Origin: CAJPSE01 sp963514535
Lineage (GTDB): Bacteria; Synergistota; Synergistia; Synergistales; Aminobacteriaceae
Length of the DNA: 27,243 nt
NCBI GenBank assembly: GCA_963514535.1
Contig: CAUPUB010000023.1
Span: forward strand, 1 to 27,243
Direction: 5' to 3'
Under the pieces are notes generated by a model, which saw only the letters and a program-made list of their open reading frames with translations, ran no database searches and was not told the DNA's origin. The translations under genes and the position numbers were made by a program. Within the stretch, counting starts at the first letter, position 1; each line of letters starts with the position of its first letter. Of the stretch, positions 1 to 7,401 are shown in pieces.

Positions 1-1
1 G

Positions 2-166
2 ATGGGCGGCATCGACGTCTCCGTGCCGCGCAGGGTCGTCGCGATCGCCTGCCTGGTCCTCGGCGTCTTCCTGTTCCGCGTCGTCCTGAGGCGTCGCGAG
101 CGCCTGCTGCGGGAGCGCGAGGAGAGGGAATCCAAGGAAAGAGAATCCGAGGAGAGGGAACCTTGA
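2..166 (+). CDS. C-terminal part of an unrecognised membrane protein (5' end may lie outside the window)
   Basis: An open frame runs from the window edge to a TGA at 164-166. The visible 54 residues hold one hydrophobic segment (VVAIACLVLGVFLFRVVL, about residues 11-28). A highly charged tail rich in Arg and Glu follows, with a repeated ESEERE-like pattern, so the likely layout is a single membrane anchor with a cytoplasmic charged tail. An ATG sits at position 2, but the ribosome binding site would be outside the window, so this may be a fragment of a longer gene. The stop overlaps the TTG start of tsaE (TTGA), which implies cotranscription and translational coupling. I do not recognise the family. 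Confidence 0.55.
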   Translation: MGGIDVSVPRRVVAIACLVLGVFLFRVVLRRRERLLREREERESKERESEEREP

Positions 167-660
167 GAGCGGCGTTTCGGATCGTCTCCCGATCCGAGGC
201 GGCGACGCGGCGCCTCGGGCAGGTCCTGGGGAGGGCCCTGCTGCCCGGCGTGACCGTGTTGCTCTCGGGGGACCTGGGGGCCGGCAAGACCGCCTTCGTC
301 AAGGGGGTGGGGGACGCGTTGGGCGTTGCCGGCGTGCGCAGTCCGTCCTTTACCCTGATCAACGAGTACCGCACGGAGCGATTCCTTCTGGCCCATGCGG
401 ACCTCTACCGTCTGGACCCCGAGGGGGTGGACGAGCTGGGCCTGGAGGAGTACACCGGGGCCGGGGATGCCGTGCTGATGGTGGAGTGGCCGGAGCGCTG
501 GCGCTTCCCGCCGGGGACGGAGGTGCTGGACGTGACGCTGGGCGTGCGAGGGGAGGAGGAACGCATGCTCGAGGTCCGCTCCGTCGGGGAGCGGGCGGAC
601 GAGGCGGCGGACGCCCTGTTCGCCGGTGTGAGGGATTGCCCCGGCGCGGAGCTTTTGTAA
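163..660 (+). CDS. tsaE: tRNA threonylcarbamoyladenosine biosynthesis ATPase TsaE
   Basis: TsaE is the small P-loop ATPase of the TsaB-TsaD-TsaE complex that makes the t6A modification at position 37 of ANN-decoding tRNAs in the cytoplasm. The 165-residue product has the expected length. The Walker A motif GDLGAGKT lies at residues 36-43, and the family motif SPSFTLINEY, HADLYRL, LGLEEY and VLMVEWPERW follow in the usual order. The start is a TTG that overlaps the stop of the upstream frame by the TTGA arrangement, with a GAGGAGAGGG ribosome binding site just upstream. tsaB follows 18 bp later, a common pairing. The partner tsaD is not in the window. Confidence 0.95.
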   Translation: MRAAFRIVSRSEAATRRLGQVLGRALLPGVTVLLSGDLGAGKTAFVKGVGDALGVAGVRSPSFTLINEYRTERFLLAHADLYRLDPEGVDELGLEEYTGAGDAVLMVEWPERWRFPPGTEVLDVTLGVRGEEERMLEVRSVGERADEAADALFAGVRDCPGAELL

Positions 661-678
661 AAGGCGGGGAATTCTTCG

Positions 679-1353
679 ATGAAAGACGATGTGATGCTGG
701 TCCTGGATTGCAGCCTGCGCCTCACCGGAGTGGCTGTCGCCCGGTGCGGCGAGGTCCTGTCGCGGGAGAGCGCGGACCTGGGGCGGCGGCAGGCGGCGGA
801 GCTGCCCCTGATGGCGGAGCGCGTCCTGGCGGCGGCGGGCATGGCGTTCGCCGACATCGGACTGACGGCGGTAACGAGCGGCCCCGGGTACTTCACGGGT
901 ATCCGTGTGGGCGCCGCCTATGCGGCGGCCCTGGCCTACGGGCTGGGGGGGCGGATCGTCCCCGTATCGTCCCTGGAGATGCTGGCCTCATCCCATCCGG
1001 CCTTTTCAGCCGGGACTTTTTCGGAGGAACCGGAGGGAGAGGTCCTGGCGGTCGTCTACGCGGGGCGCGGATTCGTCTACGCGGCCTCGTTCGGTTCCGG
1101 GGCCGACGCCCTTCCCGTAGGCGAGTACGGGGGGGAACCCCTGGAGGCGTGGATGAGGGGGCATTCGGGGGCCGTCGCGGTCTCCGACGACCCCGGCCGG
1201 GCCGCCGAGGCCGCGGGGCTGACCTTCCCTATCGTCCCGATTCGCCCGGACGTCGCGAGGGCGGCCGAGTTGGCGTGGCCCCGGCGGGCCTGTGCGGTCT
1301 CGCCCCTCGAGTTCCGGGCCGTGTACTGCCGGGCGCCCCAGGGGACGGTTTGA
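679..1353 (+). CDS. tsaB: tRNA threonylcarbamoyladenosine biosynthesis protein TsaB
   Basis: TsaB is the inactive ASKHA-fold partner that holds TsaD in the t6A-forming complex. The N-terminal strand LVLDCSLRLTGVAVA and the diagnostic segment SGPGYFTGIRVG (equivalent to GPGSFTGLRIG in other TsaB proteins) are clear, followed by VPVSSLEMLA. At 224 residues it is a normal TsaB length. The ATG at 679 is used; a second ATG four codons on could serve instead. The gene is 18 bp downstream of tsaE and almost certainly in the same operon. The C-terminal half is divergent, as usual for the family. Confidence 0.92.
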   Translation: MKDDVMLVLDCSLRLTGVAVARCGEVLSRESADLGRRQAAELPLMAERVLAAAGMAFADIGLTAVTSGPGYFTGIRVGAAYAAALAYGLGGRIVPVSSLEMLASSHPAFSAGTFSEEPEGEVLAVVYAGRGFVYAASFGSGADALPVGEYGGEPLEAWMRGHSGAVAVSDDPGRAAEAAGLTFPIVPIRPDVARAAELAWPRRACAVSPLEFRAVYCRAPQGTV

Positions 1354-1618
1354 TCTGCATTTTCTCATTCATGTTCCCGTCGCTGATTCGTTCGCAGTCG
1401 GCGGCTTTCCCGGCATATTTTTCCTTGGCCCCCAACCGTCCCCATACCGTGTCCCCATATCGATGGAAAAGGGCGGGGCCCCGTCCTTGACAATCCAGCA
1501 GGCTTATCGTGATGGCACGGACCCCCGTGGCCCCAGCCGTTTGATGATGCGCCGAAAGTTTACGGCGCTGCCGTAATGGCCGCAGCGGACGATGCGGCGC
1601 CGACAGGAGTGAGGTACG
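1354..1618. other. Intergenic region with weak hairpin
   Basis: 265 bp with no convincing gene. A self-complementary stretch at 1469-1488 (AAGGGCGGGG facing CCCCGTCCTT, one G-T pair) could fold into a short hairpin after tsaB, but no T-run follows it. A perfect TTGACA at 1487-1492 has no good -10 hexamer at 16-18 bp, so I do not call a promoter. An AGGAGTGAGG ribosome binding site precedes dsdA at its 3' end. Confidence 0.4.
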
Positions 1619-2941
1619 ATGAGCGAAGCGCACATGAAAGCGCCTATGATGAAGGATCTTGCCGAACGTTATCCGCTGATCCGATCCATGAGCCGCGGGG
1701 AGGAGGTCCTCTGGATCAATCCCCGCCGGGACGCCTCCCCGTCCTCGGAGATCGCGGATGAGGATATCGCGGACGCGGCGGCCCGTCTGGAGCGGTTTGC
1801 CCCCTGCATCCGAAGGATGTTCCCCGAGACCGCAGGGAGCGGCGGGATCATCGAGTCCCCGCTGCGGGATATCCCCAACATGATGGAGGCGCTTTCGAGC
1901 CGGTCGGACATGCCCCTCCGGGGCCGCCTGATGCTGAAGTGTGACGGCGAGCTCCCGATCTCCGGCTCCATCAAGGCACGGGGGGGCATCTACGAGGTGC
2001 TCTGTTTCGCCGAGAAGGTGGCGCTGGAGAGCGGGATGCTGCGCGATGGAGACAACTATGCCGTGTTGGACGAGGAGCGGTTTCGCCGCTTGTTCTCCGG
2101 GTATTCGGTCGCGGTCGGCTCCACCGGCAACCTGGGGCTGAGCATTGGGATCATGGGGGCCCGGCTTGGTTTTCGGGTTACGGTGCACATGTCCGCGGAC
2201 GCACGTCAGTGGAAGAAGGACCTTCTGCGCCGGAAGGGCGCTCAGGTCGTGGAGTACGCCGGGGACTACCAGAAGGCCGTAGCGGAGGGGCGCCGTCAGG
2301 CGGAGTCGGACCCGTGCTGTCATTTCGTCGACGACGAGAACTCCAGGACGTTGTTCCTGGGCTACGCCGTCGCGGCCGCGCGTCTTCGTGATCAGTTGGA
2401 GGAGCGCAGGATCGCCGTCGATGCGGATCACCCCCTCTTCGTCTACCTGCCTTGCGGCGTGGGGGGCGGCCCGGGCGGGGTCGCCTATGGACTGGAGCGC
2501 CTCTACGGCGAGAACGTGCACTGCTTCTTCGCCGAGCCGACGGAGGCCCCCTGCATGCTGCTCGGCGTGGTGACGGGCCTGCACGACGGCATCTGTGTGC
2601 AGGACATCGGGCTGACGGGCAGGACGGTCGCGGACGGCTTGGCGGTGGGGCGTCCCTCGAAGCTGGTGGGGCGGATCGTGGGGCCCATGCTGGATGGGCT
2701 CTTCACGGTGTCGGATCCTCGGATGGAGCGCCTGGTCCCGGAGCTCTGGGAGCGGGAACGTATTTTTGTCGAGCCGTCGGCTGCGGCCGGCTTTCCGGGC
2801 TGTGTCCTGACGCAGAGGGACGAGGAGTACGCCGCGGGTTTTGGAGGAGGGGCCCTGGAGAACTCGGTCCAGATCGTGTGGGCGACCGGCGGCGGCATGG
2901 TCCCCGAGGAGGAGCGGCGCCGGTACCTCGCGGTTCATTGA
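1619..2941 (+). CDS. dsdA: D-serine ammonia-lyase (D-serine dehydratase)
   Basis: A PLP enzyme that converts D-serine to pyruvate and ammonia. The 440-residue product matches the usual DsdA length. The PLP lysine is K119 in the signature SGSIKARGGIYEV. The phosphate-binding loop GSTGNLG is at 167-173, and the glycine-rich CGVGGGPGG at 279-287, all in the order expected for fold-type II enzymes of the DsdA group. A good ribosome binding site (AGGAGTGAGG) lies just before ATG 1619. The gene appears to stand alone; no dsdC regulator or dsdX permease is visible. In a peptide-fermenting anaerobe it would feed D-amino acids into pyruvate. Related diaminopropionate ammonia-lyases are less likely because the KARGG signature and length fit DsdA. 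Confidence 0.93.
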   Translation: MSEAHMKAPMMKDLAERYPLIRSMSRGEEVLWINPRRDASPSSEIADEDIADAAARLERFAPCIRRMFPETAGSGGIIESPLRDIPNMMEALSSRSDMPLRGRLMLKCDGELPISGSIKARGGIYEVLCFAEKVALESGMLRDGDNYAVLDEERFRRLFSGYSVAVGSTGNLGLSIGIMGARLGFRVTVHMSADARQWKKDLLRRKGAQVVEYAGDYQKAVAEGRRQAESDPCCHFVDDENSRTLFLGYAVAAARLRDQLEERRIAVDADHPLFVYLPCGVGGGPGGVAYGLERLYGENVHCFFAEPTEAPCMLLGVVTGLHDGICVQDIGLTGRTVADGLAVGRPSKLVGRIVGPMLDGLFTVSDPRMERLVPELWERERIFVEPSAAAGFPGCVLTQRDEEYAAGFGGGALENSVQIVWATGGGMVPEEERRRYLAVH

Positions 2942-3028
2942 GCCCCGGGCCCGAGGTTCGCTTTCTCGTAGGGAGCCTTTCGATGCGGTAGGGGAACCGG
3001 GCGGTTCCGAATCAACAAAACCCCGGCG

Positions 3029-3037
3029 TGATATAAT
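3029..3037 (+). promoter_or_regulatory. Extended -10 promoter for the phosphatase-sigma-methyltransferase group
   Basis: TGATATAAT is a perfect extended -10 (TG-n-TATAAT). The hexamer at the -35 spacing (3009-3014, GAATCA) is poor, as is typical of extended -10 promoters. It lies about 80 bp before the phosphatase start. Confidence 0.6.
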
Positions 3038-3117
3038 TTTTGTGAGATCCTTCGTTTTTTGTTCCTGGATGGAGATTCGGGGGCGTATTCTGTATTCTCC
3101 CAAGGGAGGTGGGGCGG

Positions 3118-3795
3118 GTGTCAGGTAGATCTTGGAAGCGGCGTATCTTGTTGGTCCGGCATGGTCAGACCGATTGGAACCTGCGTTATTGCTTCCAGGG
3201 CCAGACGGATGTTCCGCTGAACGCCGAGGGATTGGCTCAGGCTGAACGCCTGGCGGAGCGATTCGCGCAGTGGCCCGCGGAAAAAGTCTATTCCAGCCCC
3301 CTGCAGCGGGCGTTGAGTACGGCGCAGACCCTGGCGATGCCTCGCAAGCTCTGGACCATAATACTGGATGGCTTGAAGGAGATCCATTTCGGGTCCTGGG
3401 AGGGGCGCTCCATCCGGGCGATAGAACGGGAGGAAAGGGGCGCGTTTCGGACCTGGATGTACGATCCCTTTTTCAACATGCCGCCCGGCGCCGAGACGTG
3501 GGAGGCCATAAGGGACCGGGTGGAGAGGGCCCTCGAGTTGATTCTGATGGATCCGCACGAGCGGATTGCCATCGTGACCCACGGCGGCATCATCAGGGTG
3601 CTCTTCGTGGTGTTGCTGGGGCTCGATCCGCATACCGTCTGGCGCCTCAAGGTGTTCAACTGTTCCCTGAGCGGGGTGGAGATTGGGTCGGACGGGCCGG
3701 CCCTCGTCTTCTCGAACGACGACCTGCATCTGCGTTGGCCGTCTGGGAATGGATCTGGCGATACCGGAGGGCGTCCTCTGCCCCTCTTATGGTAA
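3118..3795 (+). CDS. Histidine phosphatase family protein (phosphoglycerate mutase-like)
   Basis: A member of the branch-1 histidine phosphatase superfamily, which covers cofactor-dependent phosphoglycerate mutases, alpha-ribazole phosphatases (CobC) and broad-range phosphatases. The catalytic RHG motif (VRHGQTDWN) puts the nucleophile at H15. Downstream are YSSPLQRALSTAQ, the acidic residue in KEIHFGSWEG and the second catalytic histidine in IVTHGGIIRVL. I chose GTG 3118 because GGGAGGTGG at 3104-3112 is correctly spaced for it; GTG 3109 in the same frame would overlap that site. The product is 225 residues. The substrate cannot be read from the sequence; no cobalamin genes are adjacent. The sigma factor gene begins 57 bp downstream. 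Confidence 0.87.
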   Translation: MSGRSWKRRILLVRHGQTDWNLRYCFQGQTDVPLNAEGLAQAERLAERFAQWPAEKVYSSPLQRALSTAQTLAMPRKLWTIILDGLKEIHFGSWEGRSIRAIEREERGAFRTWMYDPFFNMPPGAETWEAIRDRVERALELILMDPHERIAIVTHGGIIRVLFVVLLGLDPHTVWRLKVFNCSLSGVEIGSDGPALVFSNDDLHLRWPSGNGSGDTGGRPLPLLW

Positions 3796-3798
3796 AAT
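3790..3798 (+). promoter_or_regulatory. Candidate extended -10 upstream of the sigma factor gene
   Basis: TGGTAAAAT overlaps the phosphatase stop codon and fits an extended -10 (TG-n-TAAAAT), about 55 bp before the sigma factor ATG. There is no recognisable -35, so this is a tentative internal promoter. Confidence 0.3.
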
Positions 3799-3852
3799 CG
3801 CGGCGCGGTCGGGCGCGACTATGATCCGGAAAACGAGGCGATCGTCTGCCCC

Positions 3853-4452
3853 ATGGTGGAGAGAACGGAGGAGAGGACATCGGCTTCGCTGAGCCCTGAG
3901 AGGGAAAGGGCCCTGTGGGCGCTCTGCCGCTCCGGTGACGCGAATGCCCGCGAGGAATTGATCGTCGCCTACAGGCCCCTTGTCTTTTGGGTCGCAGGGC
4001 GAATCCATGCGGCCCCCTCCTTGAGACAGGATCTCGTCCAGGAGGGGATGTTGGCTATGATCGGGGCCGTGGACCGGTTCGACCCCGACCGGGACCTGAA
4101 GTTCGCCACCTATGCCTGCCACCGGATCCGGGGGCAGATGCTCAATATGCTGGAACGTTCGGAGCGCCGTGCCCCGGTCCCTGTTCCGGACGAGTGGCTC
4201 GAGGTCGCCCCCGCGCCGGGGGACGAGGACTGGCTGGATGTCGCCGAGAGCATCGCACGCCTGCGGGGGCGTGAGGCAGAGGTGGTCTCCGCCCTCTTTT
4301 TTGAGGGAAAGGACCCCAGGGCCGTGGCCGACGAGCAGCACCTGGACGTCAGCCACGTGTATCGTCTACGGCGCAGCGCCATCGCACGCATTCGGAGCTG
4401 GCTGGGGCTGCCCTCCGCCTGTAATGCCGCGGAAGCGGGGATGAAGGGATAG
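3853..4452 (+). CDS. Sigma-70 family RNA polymerase sigma factor lacking an evident region 3
   Basis: A 199-residue alternative sigma factor. Region 2 spans about residues 33-102, with a typical core-binding and -10 recognition run (DLVQEGMLAMIGAVDRF, then FATYACHRIRGQML). Region 4 spans about 132-184 and ends in a helix-turn-helix (DVSHVYRLRRSAIARIR). Only about 30 residues, rich in Pro and acidic residues, join them, so region 3 and region 1.1 appear absent. Region 2 resembles the sigma-28/sporulation type, while the two-domain layout resembles ECF factors. No anti-sigma gene is adjacent. ATG 3853 is the first start after the upstream stop in this frame; its ribosome binding site is weak. 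The regulon is unknown. Confidence 0.85.
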   Translation: MVERTEERTSASLSPERERALWALCRSGDANAREELIVAYRPLVFWVAGRIHAAPSLRQDLVQEGMLAMIGAVDRFDPDRDLKFATYACHRIRGQMLNMLERSERRAPVPVPDEWLEVAPAPGDEDWLDVAESIARLRGREAEVVSALFFEGKDPRAVADEQHLDVSHVYRLRRSAIARIRSWLGLPSACNAAEAGMKG

Positions 4453-4516
4453 GTTGGAGGGATAAGGCTGGATGAAAGGCGGCAGCCCGGGGCTGCTGTT
4501 CATGGAGGTGAGTGCC

Positions 4517-5149
4517 GTGGCGTTCGAGTGGAAGGACCTTGCGGAGGACTTTTCGGACCGGCAGCGCGCTATCGTGGGCGAGGCGTTTTACGACGAGGTG
4601 GTGCGCACGATGTCGCAATGGGAGGACTTGGGCAACGCACTGGAGGTGGCCTGCGGCGACGGAGGCTTTACCTCGCTTTTTGTGCCCAAGGCGCGGCGCC
4701 TGGTGGCGACGGACCTGGAGGAGGCCATGTGCCGCGTGGCCCGGGAGAGGCTCTCGGTCTGGACCCATGCGGAGGTGCGTCAGGCGGACCTCTTCGACCT
4801 GCCCTTTGGCGAGAAGAGCTTCGACACGGTGCTGGCCCTCAATATTCTGCACGTCCTTCCCGACCGGACGGGTGCGCTGCGCGAGATGCGCCGGATGCTG
4901 CGGGAGGGAGGACGTCTGCTGCTTATGGACTTCGGCACCGACGGCATGTCCTTTGACGAGGTCATGGCGATGGCCGGGCGCTATCAAAGGGCCTTTGGCC
5001 CCGTGGAGGACAGGAAGCAGCCTGTGTCCTTCGATCAGCTGGCGGAAGAGATCGAGGCGTCGGGATTCGAGATCCTGAATCAGGAGCGCCTGTGCTCGCC
5101 CACGGGGGCCGCGCTGGTTCTGGAGGCACGGCGGAAGGAGACGGACTGA
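4517..5149 (+). CDS. Class I SAM-dependent methyltransferase
   Basis: A Rossmann-fold methyltransferase. Motif I is ALEVACGDGGF (about residues 40-50). The acidic end of strand 2 is in LVATDLEEAM, and the motif II/III region reads DTVLALNILHVLPD then REGGRLLLMDFG. This pattern is closest to the ubiE/methyltransferase-11 type acting on small molecules. I chose GTG 4517 because a near-perfect GGAGGTGAG ribosome binding site (4504-4512) sits right before it, giving 210 residues. ATG 4472, preceded by GGAGGG, is an alternative that adds 15 residues. It follows the sigma factor by 64 bp, probably in the same transcription unit. The substrate is not identifiable. Confidence 0.85.
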   Translation: MAFEWKDLAEDFSDRQRAIVGEAFYDEVVRTMSQWEDLGNALEVACGDGGFTSLFVPKARRLVATDLEEAMCRVARERLSVWTHAEVRQADLFDLPFGEKSFDTVLALNILHVLPDRTGALREMRRMLREGGRLLLMDFGTDGMSFDEVMAMAGRYQRAFGPVEDRKQPVSFDQLAEEIEASGFEILNQERLCSPTGAALVLEARRKETD

Positions 5150-5202
5150 GGCAGGCCCGGTTTCGATCGGAGCGTCCCTTTTTTGGGGAGCGTAAGAGGC
5201 AG

Positions 5203-5232
5203 AACGGCCCCCCTCGCAGGAGGGGGGCCGTT
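5203..5232 (+). terminator. Strong hairpin terminator after the methyltransferase gene
   Basis: A perfect 13-bp stem (AACGGCCCCCCTC with its complement) with a GCAG loop, followed by TTT. It lies between convergent genes and may also serve the minus-strand subtilase operon that ends at 5257. Confidence 0.85.
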
Positions 5233-5256
5233 TAGTCCTTGAGGAAAGATGGGGCA

Positions 5257-7401
5257 TCAGGACTTTCCGCGCAGAACGATTGGCAGGGCCGCCAGAAGGA
5301 TCAGGCCTGCGAATCCCGTGTTACAACCGCTCCCTCCGGAATGCCCAGACGTTTTCCTATCGGGCTGATTGTTGCCGGGATCGGGTTTGGAGCGAGGAAT
5401 GCTGTCAATCGCCAGTCCCTCCGCCCCCAGACTCTTTTCCAGCATAAAGCCGTCCTTGAACCGGAAGCATACGGCTAAGATCGCCGCCTTTTCCAGAGCG
5501 GAAGCGGGAACCCGTCCTTCCAGCTCCAGCCGGTATTCCCGACTTTCCTTCGTTTGAACCGGGAAGGCGAACGCCCCGACCGGATTGCCGTCCCAGGCCA
5601 GACGACAGGTGAGGCCGCCGACGAAATGGGAGGACGCACCGGCATGTACGGCGTCGGGCTGGGACGAGAGCCTCACCGGGCAGATCAGGGAAACGCTGGA
5701 GAACCCCTGGGTGTCCGGGACCCCGATTGTCGCCGTCCAGCGGGCGGGGTCGATGGGGACCTCCGCGGATTCCTGAGGAAGCTGGGGACTGGGCTTCGGT
5801 TTTTGGTCAGGCTCCGGCTTGGGGGCAGGCTGTGGCTGCGGCGTTGGCTGCGGCGTTGGCTGCGGCGTTGGCTGTGGCTGCGGCTGCGGTGTCGGCTGTG
5901 GCTGTGGCTGCGGTGTCGGCACGGGTTGGGGCTTGAGCGACGGGTCGGGAGGAACCTCGGGATAGCGCGTTTTCAGCCACTCGAGAGCTCCCTTGACGTT
6001 GAGAAGGCCATGGGCGGAGAGCTTTTGTTCCTTCGGATTGATCCCCTGATAGTCGCTTTTTGTCGGAAAGGGCTTGGCGACGGGATTGACACTCGGCTTT
6101 GCCCCCTTGAGGATGGCCTCCTTGAGCTCGTGGGCTTTGAGGGTAGGAAACTTCGACATCAACAGCCCGGCCGCTCCCGCCACATGGGGGGCGGCCATGG
6201 AGGTTCCCGACATGAACCCATAGAGCCCATACGTGCTGCCGTATCCCGGGCCCTCGACTCCCTTGGGCGTCGTGCTGTAGATCTTCGCTCCTGGAGCCGC
6301 CACGTCGACTTTCGTCTGGCTCCAGTTGGAGAAATACGCCCCCTTTCCCCCCTCTGCCATGGCGCCGACGACGATCATGTTGTTCAGCCCCGTGAAGGAC
6401 GCGGGATAACAATACTGCCCTCTCTTGAAACGGGGCCGAAGAGACTCCAAGTCGCTGAACGGGGCGGGTTCCCCTACCTCCAGCCCTTCGTTCCCGGCCG
6501 CTACGACAATGACGACGCGATCCGTATCGTCCAGCGCCTTGTAGGCCCGCCACTCCGCGGAGTCCTTTTCCATCTCCTCGGGGGTTTCCGCGCTGTAACC
6601 GCCCAGGGAGAGGTTGACTGCCGCAATTTTGAGGGCCGGCTGGCTGCGAAGAAGGCCAAGCAGCCTGTCAAGCCCCCTGATGACGGTGGCCGTCGAGCCC
6701 GAACCACTTGCGTCCAGGACCTTGAACGCAATGATCTTACCCCGCCAGTTGACCCCGACGACCCCTTTTTGATTGTCGCCGACGGCGCCGATGATCCCGC
6801 TCACGTGGGTGCCATGCCCCTGATCGTCCTCGTAGGCATCTTCGGCGTAGAAGGGCGAGAAGCAGCGGCTGTTGAGCGTGTCGATGTTGTCCTCCAGATC
6901 CTCGTGTTTGGCCGCAATTCCCGTATCGAGCACGGCGACGCGAATGGAATCGTCTCCCGTCGTCTCGCTCCACGACGCCGGCGCGTCGATGTCCCTCATG
7001 CCCCAGAGCTTGTCAAAATAGGGGTCGTTGGGGATTTTCTCCTCCAGCGCGTACAGGGGGCGGTTGGGAGAGACGGCAAGAACATTGGAATCGCCCTTCA
7101 GCGATGCCGTCAACTGCTCCGTCGTTCTGCCCTCTGCGTTCAGCAGTACAAAAACTCCATCCACGGACTCCGAGAGCTCCCCATAGGTTCGGACAACCCG
7201 CGCTCCTACCGCCGCGGCAGCCGCAGCAACATGGAACTGGGCCATGCCACGAAGGGCGGAGCTGTGAGTCAGGCGTTCGGTGGAGTGGTTGCGGAACAGA
7301 ACGATCACCTCTCCGGGAGCGGCCGCCTCCGCTTCCAGGGAACCTGAGCATAGAAGTGCGAACACGCAGCTGCAGATAAGGCCAAGGTATTTTTTCGTCA
7401 T
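5257..7401 (-). CDS. Secreted subtilisin-like serine protease (S8) with Synerg-CTERM sorting signal
   Basis: A 714-residue exported protease. The signal peptide is residues 1-27 (MTKKYLGLICSCVFALLCSG, ending at AEA-like sites). An inhibitor-like propeptide region spans about 30-120. The S8 catalytic domain spans about 150-475, with D159 (VAVLDTGIA), H196 (GHGTHVSG), oxyanion N304 (AAGNEG) and S401 (SGTSMAAPHVAG). A Pro-Gln-Thr linker occupies about 489-541. A domain of about 125 residues (549-673) is shared with both beta-helix proteins of the island. The C-terminus has SGGSGC (C693), a hydrophobic segment and a basic end, the Synerg-CTERM pattern. The ATG at 7401 overlaps the upstream stop (ATGA), with GGGAGG 9 bp ahead, so translation is coupled to the beta-helix gene. 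Likely role: surface-anchored proteolysis or processing of neighbouring surface proteins (inference). Confidence 0.92.
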   Translation of the reverse strand: MTKKYLGLICSCVFALLCSGSLEAEAAAPGEVIVLFRNHSTERLTHSSALRGMAQFHVAAAAAAVGARVVRTYGELSESVDGVFVLLNAEGRTTEQLTASLKGDSNVLAVSPNRPLYALEEKIPNDPYFDKLWGMRDIDAPASWSETTGDDSIRVAVLDTGIAAKHEDLEDNIDTLNSRCFSPFYAEDAYEDDQGHGTHVSGIIGAVGDNQKGVVGVNWRGKIIAFKVLDASGSGSTATVIRGLDRLLGLLRSQPALKIAAVNLSLGGYSAETPEEMEKDSAEWRAYKALDDTDRVVIVVAAGNEGLEVGEPAPFSDLESLRPRFKRGQYCYPASFTGLNNMIVVGAMAEGGKGAYFSNWSQTKVDVAAPGAKIYSTTPKGVEGPGYGSTYGLYGFMSGTSMAAPHVAGAAGLLMSKFPTLKAHELKEAILKGAKPSVNPVAKPFPTKSDYQGINPKEQKLSAHGLLNVKGALEWLKTRYPEVPPDPSLKPQPVPTPQPQPQPTPQPQPQPTPQPTPQPTPQPQPAPKPEPDQKPKPSPQLPQESAEVPIDPARWTATIGVPDTQGFSSVSLICPVRLSSQPDAVHAGASSHFVGGLTCRLAWDGNPVGAFAFPVQTKESREYRLELEGRVPASALEKAAILAVCFRFKDGFMLEKSLGAEGLAIDSIPRSKPDPGNNQPDRKTSGHSGGSGCNTGFAGLILLAALPIVLRGKS
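5829..5930 (-). repeat. Short tandem repeats encoding the Pro-Gln/Pro-Thr linker
   Basis: Many copies of a 6-bp unit (GGCTGT/GGCTGC/GGCGTT variants on the plus strand) encode alternating Pro-Gln and Pro-Thr in the subtilase linker. In-frame slippage here would only change linker length. Confidence 0.8.

Noticed and set aside
1487..1515. TTGACA as a dsdA promoter
   Set aside because: No acceptable -10 hexamer at 15-19 bp; TATCGT is only 12 bp away.
1229..3103. 624-codon minus-strand frame
   Set aside because: Antisense to dsdA and the end of tsaB; no family features.
5554..7347. 597-codon open frame on the plus strand
   Set aside because: Antisense to the subtilase, whose catalytic triad and signal peptide are intact.
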